Assembly (NCBI RefSeq): GCF_010470665.1
Contig: NZ_VOPZ01000010.1
Location: forward strand, 115,806 to 179,805
Direction of reading: 5' to 3'
Length of the DNA stretch: 64,000 bases
Source of the DNA: Desulfovibrio sp. JC022
GTDB lineage: Bacteria > Desulfobacterota > Desulfovibrionia > Desulfovibrionales > Desulfovibrionaceae
Made by a program: the position numbers and the translations under genes. The notes under the pieces are model-generated. The model had not been told where the DNA came from and ran no database searches. It saw only the letters and a list, made by a program, of their open reading frames with translations. This document shows positions 44,477 through 52,254 of this stretch, in pieces (the first letter of the stretch is position 1; every line of letters begins with the position of its first letter).

Positions 44477-45385
44477 ATGATAGACGCCCTCTCTCCTTGG
44501 GGACTTGAAACCCTCGAACGCCATAATGATAAGAATATTCCCGGTAGCACGGAGCGAACGATCTCACGCTCTGTAATTGAAGATACTGAAAACAGACTTT
44601 GGCTCATGGAGCGTATTGCCGGAACACAGGTGAATAAACGTTCCGCCATTGCTGAGAATCTGCTGACTTTGCAGAAATCAGGCATGGACTGGCTGCTTCC
44701 CTATCAGGAAACCAAAGATGGGCAGGTTATCGCAGAGGTAATGGGCCTCCCGTGGCAGCTCTCGCCCTTTTATGCGTCAGACGAACTGCCACGCCCGGAA
44801 TATGTTTTTGATGCCGAGAGAGGCACGGAGCTAGCGAAATTCATTACACAGTTGCGTGAGCATACAAAGGGTAAAGAAATGCAGGGACAGGATCAATCCT
44901 TTGCGCTGATCGAGTATGCCCGCAAGCTGGTCGAGACCGTTAAAGAACGGGAGCCTACTGTTTACAAACGCCTCGAGCCGATCTGCGCACGCCTGTTCCC
45001 AAAGATGGAGCAATTCCCGCAATTGCCCAAAGCTTTCTGCCACGGCGATTTCCATCCCCTGAACGTACTTTGGAAAGGTAAAAAAGTTGGCGCAGTAATC
45101 GACTGGGAATTTTCCGGTATGCGCCCTGAAATCTATGACGTAGCCAACATGATCGGCTGTGTGGCTTTTGAAAATCCCGGCGCACTGGGTGAAGGCTTAA
45201 TCCCGGCCTTCATGGACGGGCTTTACGATAACACCGATATCAGCGACGACAGTTATGAATCACTGCCCGCCTATATTCCAGCCCTGCGCTTTGCATGGCT
45301 TTCCGAATGGCTGCGCAAAAAGGATCATGAGATGATTGAGATGGAATTAGAATTTATGGAGCTGCTATTGGCGGTAATGGGGTAA
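44477..45385 (+). CDS. Aminoglycoside phosphotransferase-family kinase
   Basis: The 302-residue protein has the APH fold with catalytic loop CHGDFHPLNVLW near residue 188 and metal-binding VIDWEFSGMRPEIYDVAN. The N lobe includes RLWLMERI. Such kinases phosphorylate small alcohols such as homoserine, choline or antibiotics; the substrate here is unknown. Its ribosome binding site comes from repeat copy F, and it is flanked by terminators, so it is transcribed alone. Confidence 0.85.
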   Translation: MIDALSPWGLETLERHNDKNIPGSTERTISRSVIEDTENRLWLMERIAGTQVNKRSAIAENLLTLQKSGMDWLLPYQETKDGQVIAEVMGLPWQLSPFYASDELPRPEYVFDAERGTELAKFITQLREHTKGKEMQGQDQSFALIEYARKLVETVKEREPTVYKRLEPICARLFPKMEQFPQLPKAFCHGDFHPLNVLWKGKKVGAVIDWEFSGMRPEIYDVANMIGCVAFENPGALGEGLIPAFMDGLYDNTDISDDSYESLPAYIPALRFAWLSEWLRKKDHEMIEMELEFMELLLAVMG

Positions 45386-45395
45386 TTTTTCTACT

Positions 45396-45441
45396 GGGAT
45401 CATTTTCCTGACGCCACGAAAATGATCCCTTAATTTTTTTT
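45396..45441. terminator. Bidirectional terminator between kinase and purN
   Basis: GGGATCATTTTC (45396-45407) and GAAAATGATCCC (45418-45429) form a perfect 12-bp stem. A T-run follows on the plus strand, overlapping the purN stop. Confidence 0.85.
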
Positions 45442-46126
45442 AAAAACCTTTTTCCAGCGGCGGATTAACCAGACTAAATCCGTTCGTCTTCGCCAGCTCA
45501 ATATCAGCTTCAGCCAGTTTCACAAAACGGTCCGTGGCAGATAAACGCCCTGTTGCCAGCCATTGCACAGCCTGCGGCAAAATACGGTGTTCCTGCTTGA
45601 GGATACGCTTGCGCAACTCATCTTCATCTTCACCGGGGTAAGCGGGGACTGCGGCCTGAATGACCACCGCCCCGTGGTCCATTTTTTCATCCACAAAATG
45701 GACGGTACAACCGGCCAGTTGCACGCCGTATTTGGCGGCATCGCCCTGCCCGTCCACACCGGGAAAACTGGGCAGAATCGCCGGATGGATATTGATAATC
45801 TTACCGGGGAAGGCATTCAGAAATACCGGAGTAATAATGCGCATGAATCCGGCCATGATCACGGCTTCGACTCCGGCATCTTTAAGAATACGCACCATCT
45901 CGGCATCAAATTCCTCACGAGAACCGAAATCCTTATGGCTCAAAGCCGCAGTAGGGATGCCGTAAGCTTCAGCCCGTTTCAAACCGTAAGCATCAGCTTT
46001 ATTGGAAAGAACCATCCTGATATCAACATCAAGAATGTTATCTTCCATTTTTTCAATAATGGATTGCAGATTAGATCCACCACCTGAAATAAGAACAGCA
46101 ATAGGTAAACTCAAGTCACTCTCCAT
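45440..46126 (-). CDS. purN: Phosphoribosylglycinamide formyltransferase
   Basis: The protein of 228 residues has VLISGGGSNLQSI near the start, MAGFMRIITP, NIHPAILPSFPGVDGQGDA and FVDEKMDHGAVV, covering the catalytic Asn, His and Asp. It formylates glycinamide ribonucleotide in purine synthesis. I place the start at ATG 46126; a longer in-frame reading would translate repeat copy G, which is not conserved protein. No strong ribosome site precedes it. Confidence 0.9.
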   Translation of the reverse strand: MESDLSLPIAVLISGGGSNLQSIIEKMEDNILDVDIRMVLSNKADAYGLKRAEAYGIPTAALSHKDFGSREEFDAEMVRILKDAGVEAVIMAGFMRIITPVFLNAFPGKIINIHPAILPSFPGVDGQGDAAKYGVQLAGCTVHFVDEKMDHGAVVIQAAVPAYPGEDEDELRKRILKQEHRILPQAVQWLATGRLSATDRFVKLAEADIELAKTNGFSLVNPPLEKGF

Positions 46127-46136
46127 GAGAACAAGA

Positions 46137-46205
46137 GGCGAAGCCCTAATAAAAGGTTTTGGGATTCTTAAACTCTTTTGCAAAAGGGTTTAAGCCGCCG
46201 GAGGC
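46137..46205 (+). repeat. Intergenic repeat copy G
   Basis: GGCGAAGCC at the left, central palindrome AAACTCTTTTGCAAAAGGGTTT (one mismatch), GCCGCCGGAGGC at the right. Its left end stands 10 bases upstream of the purN ATG on the minus strand; its right end is 2 bases from the cobA-hemD terminator. Confidence 0.85.
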
Positions 46206-46207
46206 AT

Positions 46208-46240
46208 AAAAAAAGGAGGACCTCGTAGGTCCTCCTTTTG
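46208..46240 (-). terminator. Terminator of cobA-hemD
   Basis: AAAGGAGGACC and GGTCCTCCTTT form an 11-bp stem with a TCGTA loop; on the minus strand it is followed by a T-run (AAAAAAA on plus). Confidence 0.88.
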
Positions 46241-46244
46241 GTAA

Positions 46245-47759
46245 TTACTCAGAAGCTTCCTGCACCAGTACATCGACCAGTGCGGGGATGGTGTAATCTT
46301 CGGGCTGGATATCCGGCTCATAACCGAACCCTTCGAGGGTCTTGGCGGTGATGGGTCCGATGCAAGCGATTTTCACACTCTCTTTGTATTTGTGGAAAAC
46401 TTCCGGCTCAATGAGGTTGAAGAAGTTTTCAACTGTGCTGGAGCTGGTGAAAGTCAGGTAATCGATCTTTCCGGCTTCGAGAGCCTCGGCAATGGGACCG
46501 GGATCGTTCTCGGAAAGTCCGGTCTCGTAGACGGGCAGGATCTTAACTTCTGCTCCGGCCTTGCGCAGCTCTTCGGGCAGCACTTCGCGGGCGATCTTGG
46601 CGCGCGGGATGAGCACCTTCTTGCCTTTGATGCCCTTTTCGAGCAGTCCGGCAACCACGCCCTCGGCAACGTACTTCTCAGGTACGAAATCAGGCTTGAT
46701 GCCTTTTTCGACCAACGCGTCAGCAGTGGCGGGTCCGATGGCGGCGATTTCGATTCCGGCAAAAGCGCGGGCGTCGAGACCTGCTTCGTCCATCTGCTTG
46801 AAGAAATGTTTTACACCGTTCACGGAAGTGAAGATCAGCCAATCCCAACTGGACAGACCTTTGATCTCAGCCTGAACGTCGGAGTAGTCGGCAACAGGTT
46901 CGATGTTGATGGTCGGGAACTCGTGTACGCAGGCACCGAGTTTGCCGAGAGTGGAAACAAGGCCGCTGGCCTGTTCACGGGCGCGGGTAACAACCACGCC
47001 CTTGCCGAGCAGGGGCTTTTTCTCAAACCATGCCAGCTTATCGTGCAGGGAGCAGACACCGCCAACAACAATGATGGATGGAGCTTTGAACTTGCGCTCT
47101 TTTGCTTCCTCAGCAACATTTTCAAGTGTGGAAACGAAAGACTGCTGGTTACAGCGGGTCCCCCAACGCACAAGAGCGACCGGGGTTTCGGGATCGCGAC
47201 CATTCTTGATCAGGTTCTCCGCGATCATGGGCAGATTTTTCACGCCCATGTAGAAAACGAGGGTGCTGGTGGATTTGGCGTACACAGCCCAGTTATGACC
47301 GGTCTTTTCCTTGGTGGGATCTTCGTGTCCGGTAATGAAGCATACGGAGGTGGTGAAATCGCGGTGGGTCACCGGGATACCCGCGTAAGCAGGAGCAGCA
47401 ACACCTGCGGTGATACCGGGAATGACTTCAAAGTCGATTCCGGCTTCGACCAGCTCTTCAGCTTCTTCGCCGCCGCGACCGAAAACATAGGGATCGCCGC
47501 CTTTGAGACGGGCAATTACTTTGCCTTCGTTGGCTTTTTCAACGATAAGCTCGTTGATTTTATCCTGCGGCAGGGTGTGGTCGCCGCCTTTTTTACCTAC
47601 GTACAAAATCTCGCAATCAGATTTGCAGTAGTTCAGAAATTCGATATTTGCCAGATAGTCGTAGATAAGTACATCTGCGGTTTCCAGCACTTCCTTAGCT
47701 TTAACAGTCAGCAGACCGGGATCACCGGGACCCGCACCAATCAAGTATACCAAACCCAT
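46245..47759 (-). CDS. cobA-hemD: Uroporphyrinogen-III C-methyltransferase/synthase fusion (CobA-HemD)
   Basis: Residues 1-245 form the SUMT domain (VYLIGAGPGDPGLLTVKA, RLKGGDPYVFGRGGEE, GVAAPAYAGIPVTHR). Residues about 250-504 form uroporphyrinogen-III synthase (VVTRAREQASGL, FTSVNGVKHFF). It closes the tetrapyrrole ring and methylates C2 and C7 to precorrin-2, the common source for cobalamin and siroheme. ATG 47759 has AGAGGGTGG before it; an upstream in-frame start is not supported. Repeat copy H lies 63 bases upstream. Confidence 0.93.
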   Translation of the reverse strand: MGLVYLIGAGPGDPGLLTVKAKEVLETADVLIYDYLANIEFLNYCKSDCEILYVGKKGGDHTLPQDKINELIVEKANEGKVIARLKGGDPYVFGRGGEEAEELVEAGIDFEVIPGITAGVAAPAYAGIPVTHRDFTTSVCFITGHEDPTKEKTGHNWAVYAKSTSTLVFYMGVKNLPMIAENLIKNGRDPETPVALVRWGTRCNQQSFVSTLENVAEEAKERKFKAPSIIVVGGVCSLHDKLAWFEKKPLLGKGVVVTRAREQASGLVSTLGKLGACVHEFPTINIEPVADYSDVQAEIKGLSSWDWLIFTSVNGVKHFFKQMDEAGLDARAFAGIEIAAIGPATADALVEKGIKPDFVPEKYVAEGVVAGLLEKGIKGKKVLIPRAKIAREVLPEELRKAGAEVKILPVYETGLSENDPGPIAEALEAGKIDYLTFTSSSTVENFFNLIEPEVFHKYKESVKIACIGPITAKTLEGFGYEPDIQPEDYTIPALVDVLVQEASE

Positions 47760-47821
47760 ATATCCACCCTCTCTAGTTAAAGGCAATTTTGATACGCTTC
47801 GCGTTTTGACGAAAGGATTTC

Positions 47822-47893
47822 GCCTCCGGCGGCCAAAGAACCCTTTTGGAAAAGGGTTCTCTGGACTCTCCTAAAACTTTCATTAAGCTTCGC
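47822..47893 (-). repeat. Intergenic repeat copy H
   Basis: GCCTCCGGCGGC at the left, palindrome AGAACCCTTTTGGAAAAGGGTTCT in the middle, degenerate AAGCTTCGC end at the right. The arms differ from copies B, F and I at the outer positions but remain perfectly paired. Confidence 0.8.
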
Positions 47894-47903
47894 TGCTAGC
47901 AAC

Positions 47904-47985
47904 GGCGAAGCCTTACTAAAACGTTTTGGGATTCTTAAACCCTTTTGGAAAAGGGTTTAAGGCCCCCGGCAGGGCCGCCGGAGGC
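47904..47985 (+). repeat. Intergenic repeat copy I
   Basis: GGCGAAGCC at the left, palindrome AAACCCTTTTGGAAAAGGGTTT, GCCGCCGGAGGC at the right, ending 6 bases from the valS stop codon. It forms a head-to-head pair with copy H, with 10 bases between them. Confidence 0.85.
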
Positions 47986-47991
47986 TATAAA

Positions 47992-50646
47992 CTATTCCAT
48001 GACACTGACGAGACGATCTTTCAGCTCGGTCAGCTTTGCTTTCTTATCGTTGATCTCTTCCAGACGGGCTTTTTCCTTCTCAACAACTGCTGCGGGAGCG
48101 TTGCTGACAAAGCCTTTGTTGGAGAGTTTCTTTTCTATCACTGTGAGATCTTTGTCCAGCTTGGCGAATTCCTTGTCCAGACGGGCAAGCTCGGACTCGA
48201 AATCCACTGCGCCTGCCAACGGTACAAAGAGTTCGTTACCCTGTACAACTGCGGTACCGGATGCGCTGGGACCTTCTGCGTCAGGACCTGCGGTTACGCT
48301 GTCCAGACGGGCCAGAGCCTTGAACAGATCAATGTTGTCATTGATCAGCGCGGCAGACTTGTCATCGACAGTGCGTACGATGAGCTCCAGCTTCTTGGAA
48401 GGAGCAATGATCAGCTCGGTACGGATGTTACGTACAGCGGAAACAAGACCCTGAAAAAGTTCCATATCTTCGATGGCTTTTTCATTGCGGCAGTTGTCGC
48501 GCTTTTCGGGGTAGGCAACAGTTGCAATGTCGCCGTTCTCAATGCCGGGCAGTACGGACCAGATTTCCTGAGTTACAAAAGGCATGGTCGGGTGCAGCAG
48601 GACCATGGTCTCAGAAAGAACGGTCCAGAGTACCTTGAGAGTTGCGTCCTTGCGGGTAGCATCGTCGCTGTAAAGGTCCGGCTTAATCATTTCCAGATAC
48701 CAGTCGCAGAACTCGTTCCAGATAAATCTGTACATGGTCTGGGCCACTTCGTTGAAGCGGTAGGCTTCCACTGCCTCACGCATGGTGTCCTTAACTTCTT
48801 CAAGGCGGTGCAGAATCCACTCGTTGGCGAGGCCTGTTGCATCATCGAGAGATGCTTCGGGTTTCTTGCCGTCGAGGTTCATGAGCGCGAAACGTGCGGA
48901 GTTCCAGATTTTGTTAACAAAGTTGCGGTAACCGTCAATGCGCTGCTCGGAAAGCTTGATATCGCGGCCCATGGCAGCAAAAGAAGTCAGGGTGAAACGC
49001 AGGGCGTCAGTACCGTACTTGTCGGACATTTCCAGCGGATCAATAACGTTTCCGGTGGACTTGGACATCTTCTTGCCATGCTCATCACGCACAAGGGCGT
49101 GGATGTAAACATGATGGAAAGGAATTTGATCCTGAAAATGGATACCCATCATCATCATGCGTGCAACCCAGAAAAACAGGATGTCAAACCCGGTGATCAG
49201 CACAGATGTGGGGTAATACTTGGCCAGTTCAGGAGTCTCATCAGGCCAGCCCAGTGTGGAGAAAGGCCAGAGAGCGGAAGAAAACCAGGTATCCAAAACG
49301 TCTTCTTCCTGAATAAGCTTGGAAGAACCGCACTTGGAACATTTGGTGGGATCGTCATTGGAAACAATAAGTTCTCCGCATTCTTCACAGGTCCAAGCCG
49401 GGATGCGGTGTCCCCACCAGATCTGACGGGAGATACACCAGTCGCGGATGTTGTCCAGCCACTCGTAGTATACCTTTTCCCAGTTGTTGGGGAAAATCTT
49501 GGTTTCGGAAGGCACAGCGGCGCGGGCTTTTTCAGCCAGCGGCTTCATGGCCACAAACCACTGTTCAGAAACATGCGGTTCGATGACGGACTTACAGCGG
49601 TAACACTCACCAACGGAATGCTCATGGTCCTCGATGGAAATGAGGTAACCTTCAGCCTTGAGGTCCTCGACGATTACCTTGCGCAGATCATCCTTGAACA
49701 TGCCACGGTATTTTTCAGGACCGTTCTCATTGATGTTGCCGTCTTCATCAAACACGGAAAGAACTTCGAGGTTGTGTTTGCGGCCCAGTTCCCAGTCATT
49801 CATGTCGTGGGCGGGGGTAACTTTCAGGGCACCGGTACCGAATTCCATGTCTACGTAGGAATCACCGATGATGGGCAGCTCGCGGCCTACGATGGGCAGG
49901 ATGGCGGTCTTGCCGATGAGGTGCTTGAAGCGGTCATCTTCGGGGTTAACGCAGATGGCGGTATCGCCGAGCATGGTTTCGGGACGGGTGGTGGCAATGA
50001 TCAGTTCGCCGGAGCCGTCGGAAAGTTTGTACTTGATGTTGTAGAAATGGCCCGGTTTGGGGGAATGTTCCACTTCATCGTCAGCAAGCGCGGTATGGCA
50101 GCGGTTACACCAGTTGATGATGTAGTTGCCCTTGTAAATGAGGCCTTCTTCGTAAAGCTTTACGAAAACCTTGCGGACAGCCTTGGCGCGCTGCTCGTCA
50201 AAGGTGAAACATTCGCGATCCCAGTCAACGGATGCGCCCATGCGGCGGATCTGCTTGAGGATGTGACCGCCCTTTTCTTCCTTCCATTCCCAGACGCGCT
50301 CGATAAATTTTTCACGGCCGAGATCGTCACGGGTCTTGCCTTCGGTCTTCAGCTGACGCTCAACAACGTTCTGGGTGGCGATACCCGCGTGGTCGGTGCC
50401 GGGAACCCAGAGAACGTTCTTGCCCTGCTGGCGCTGGTAGCGGCAGAGGATATCCTGAAGGGTGAGGTTCAGGGCATGGCCCATATGCAGCACACCGGTA
50501 ACGTTGGGCGGCGGAATCACGATAGAGTAAGGATCGCCGTCTGCTTCGGGATCGGGGGTGAAAGTTTTATTTTCTTCCCAGTGGTCAAGCCACTTTTTTT
50601 CTACATCCCAAGGTTCATAACCTTTGGGGAGGTTTGATTCCGCCAT
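47992..50646 (-). CDS. valS: Valyl-tRNA synthetase
   Basis: The 884-residue enzyme has the HIGH-type PPPNVTGVLHMGHALN, the editing domain, the Zn-type CEECGELIV/CSKCGSS insert, the KMSKS motif (KKMSKSTGNV) and a C-terminal coiled coil. It charges tRNA-Val. I chose ATG 50646, 4 bases after AGGAGTCC, over a longer upstream reading. On the opposite strand a long open frame covers the gene, which I reject. Confidence 0.96.
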   Translation of the reverse strand: MAESNLPKGYEPWDVEKKWLDHWEENKTFTPDPEADGDPYSIVIPPPNVTGVLHMGHALNLTLQDILCRYQRQQGKNVLWVPGTDHAGIATQNVVERQLKTEGKTRDDLGREKFIERVWEWKEEKGGHILKQIRRMGASVDWDRECFTFDEQRAKAVRKVFVKLYEEGLIYKGNYIINWCNRCHTALADDEVEHSPKPGHFYNIKYKLSDGSGELIIATTRPETMLGDTAICVNPEDDRFKHLIGKTAILPIVGRELPIIGDSYVDMEFGTGALKVTPAHDMNDWELGRKHNLEVLSVFDEDGNINENGPEKYRGMFKDDLRKVIVEDLKAEGYLISIEDHEHSVGECYRCKSVIEPHVSEQWFVAMKPLAEKARAAVPSETKIFPNNWEKVYYEWLDNIRDWCISRQIWWGHRIPAWTCEECGELIVSNDDPTKCSKCGSSKLIQEEDVLDTWFSSALWPFSTLGWPDETPELAKYYPTSVLITGFDILFFWVARMMMMGIHFQDQIPFHHVYIHALVRDEHGKKMSKSTGNVIDPLEMSDKYGTDALRFTLTSFAAMGRDIKLSEQRIDGYRNFVNKIWNSARFALMNLDGKKPEASLDDATGLANEWILHRLEEVKDTMREAVEAYRFNEVAQTMYRFIWNEFCDWYLEMIKPDLYSDDATRKDATLKVLWTVLSETMVLLHPTMPFVTQEIWSVLPGIENGDIATVAYPEKRDNCRNEKAIEDMELFQGLVSAVRNIRTELIIAPSKKLELIVRTVDDKSAALINDNIDLFKALARLDSVTAGPDAEGPSASGTAVVQGNELFVPLAGAVDFESELARLDKEFAKLDKDLTVIEKKLSNKGFVSNAPAAVVEKEKARLEEINDKKAKLTELKDRLVSVME

Positions 50647-50876
50647 GTAAGGACTCCTGTCTAAATATAAATTCTTAAGCAAAAAGATACGTAGCGGGTC
50701 ACCGTAATCCGGCTTCCCGATGCGCATAGGATTGCTAAGTTGGTTTCATAATAATATTTTTTGAAAAAGATGTGCTTTGCCTGCCCTGATTTTCCGTGTA
50801 TTTACGGGACAGGGGTCAGAAGCAAAACACTCGCCTCGTCAACTTGCGCTACACACACTTATAAAGAGACACGAAC
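50647..50876. other. Divergent intergenic region with a three-tier hairpin
   Basis: On the plus strand TGCTT (50773) pairs with AAGCA (50820), CCCTG (50784) with CAGGG (50810) and CCGT (50794) with ACGG (50804), giving a nested stem in the probable leader of the gene at 50877. It must also hold the promoter of valS. No open frame is supported. Confidence 0.4.
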
Positions 50877-52121
50877 ATGTCAAGTATCTATATACTATGG
50901 GATGACTCCCACATCTGGGGGCTGCTGATCAAAAGAGCCCTCGAAGCATGGAACATCGACCACGAATTAGTGCGTGGGCATCAAATAGCGCAAGGACTGC
51001 TTTCAGGCAAGCCTCCGGCAGCACTTATCGTTCCCGGTGGCTGGGCAAAAGGCAAAGCCATGCATCTGGGCGGACCGGGAATCCTTGAAATCCAAAAATA
51101 TGTCGGTGAAGGCGGCAACTATCTCGGTTTTTGCGGCGGCGCGGGACTCGGGCTTTCCGATGCCGGAGGCTTAGGCTTAAGCTGCTGGCATCGCAAAGGA
51201 TTCGAAAACAGGCTGCATCATTTTTTAAGCGGACACATCAATGTTAAGCTGGACCAGTCCAGTCCGCTGGTCCCGGACAGCCTTGGAGAAAGCGCACTGA
51301 TTCCGGTCTGGTGGCCGGGGCAGTTTTCTCCCAGCAAGTGCGACTCAACCAGTGCACTGGGCCGTTACCGCGAACCGGGCAATGACTTCTGGGTCGCCGA
51401 CCTGTGCATCAGTTCCCTCCCTGAAGGAACCCTCAACGATTGGCGCAACATGTACGGGATTTCGCTTTTGCCTGGATTCCTGCATAACCGTCCTGCGGTT
51501 ATTACCGGGCAAACCGGGAAAGGTAATTTCATCCTCAGCTATCCGCATCTTGAAACCCCGGCCTCAGCCGAGGCCAACATATGGCTCTCACACATCCTGG
51601 ACCACATGTTAGGGCAGGAAGCACAAAACCGACCGACTCTCCCGGCATGGGAGCTGGCTGATACTCCCACAAAATGGAATGACCCGGACCTTGTCGCTGT
51701 ACGCAAATCCATTGAAAAAATCATCGCCACCGGACAGGGCCACTTTCTGCTTTTCTGGCGCAACCCATGGCTGCTGGGCTGGAGACGGGGAATCCCCGGA
51801 GCAGCTCTAAACAGCTTATATGCACTTATCTGTAAAGTAACATCACATGAGCCTGATGATGCTTCCATTAAACAATGGAACTCCTGCAAAGATGAATTTA
51901 TGAAATACATGGAGGTCTTTGAGGAAGGAGTAACCGGATATTTATTAGCGGAACGTTTTGCTATGACTATGCGCACTCTTGAACCGGATACGATCTTTCC
52001 CAAGGCATTGCAGGAGCAGCGCAACGGACTTTTCGGTCCTCCTCCCGGAGCTGGTGGAATATACGCAAAGCTTCTTTCCATATTGGAAGAATTAGTCTGG
52101 GTAATGCATAAAGCAGAATAA
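50877..52121 (+). CDS. BPL_N/glutamine-amidotransferase-like protein
   Basis: The 414-residue protein starts with a biotin-protein-ligase N-terminal-like domain (about 1-230) related to class I amidotransferases. ALIVPGGWAKG and FCGGAGLGLSDAGG resemble the nucleophile elbow, and a later GKGNFILSYPHLETP provides the His-Glu-type triad. The C-terminal half is a helical domain with WELAD, FLLFWRNPW and other aromatic motifs of unknown role. No ligase domain is present. Function unknown; it may be hydrolytic or structural. Confidence 0.75.
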   Translation: MSSIYILWDDSHIWGLLIKRALEAWNIDHELVRGHQIAQGLLSGKPPAALIVPGGWAKGKAMHLGGPGILEIQKYVGEGGNYLGFCGGAGLGLSDAGGLGLSCWHRKGFENRLHHFLSGHINVKLDQSSPLVPDSLGESALIPVWWPGQFSPSKCDSTSALGRYREPGNDFWVADLCISSLPEGTLNDWRNMYGISLLPGFLHNRPAVITGQTGKGNFILSYPHLETPASAEANIWLSHILDHMLGQEAQNRPTLPAWELADTPTKWNDPDLVAVRKSIEKIIATGQGHFLLFWRNPWLLGWRRGIPGAALNSLYALICKVTSHEPDDASIKQWNSCKDEFMKYMEVFEEGVTGYLLAERFAMTMRTLEPDTIFPKALQEQRNGLFGPPPGAGGIYAKLLSILEELVWVMHKAE

Positions 52122-52254
52122 ACAAAATGCCGAATAAGCACCTATCAGTAATATTTGAACATTACCGTAATCTAATATAGAGTTGATTTGCATATAATTA
52201 TTTTTTCCAATTCCGGCACAACGGCAAACGCCGCATACACGGGTAACATAATCC

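Noticed and set aside
46392..47780. 462-codon open frame antisense to cobA-hemD
   Set aside because: Same explanation: an open complementary frame of a well-identified gene, with no ribosome site.
47926..50637. 903-codon open frame antisense to valS
   Set aside because: It mirrors codon usage of valS, starts inside repeat copy I, and its translation shows no recognisable domain. The valS frame is certain.
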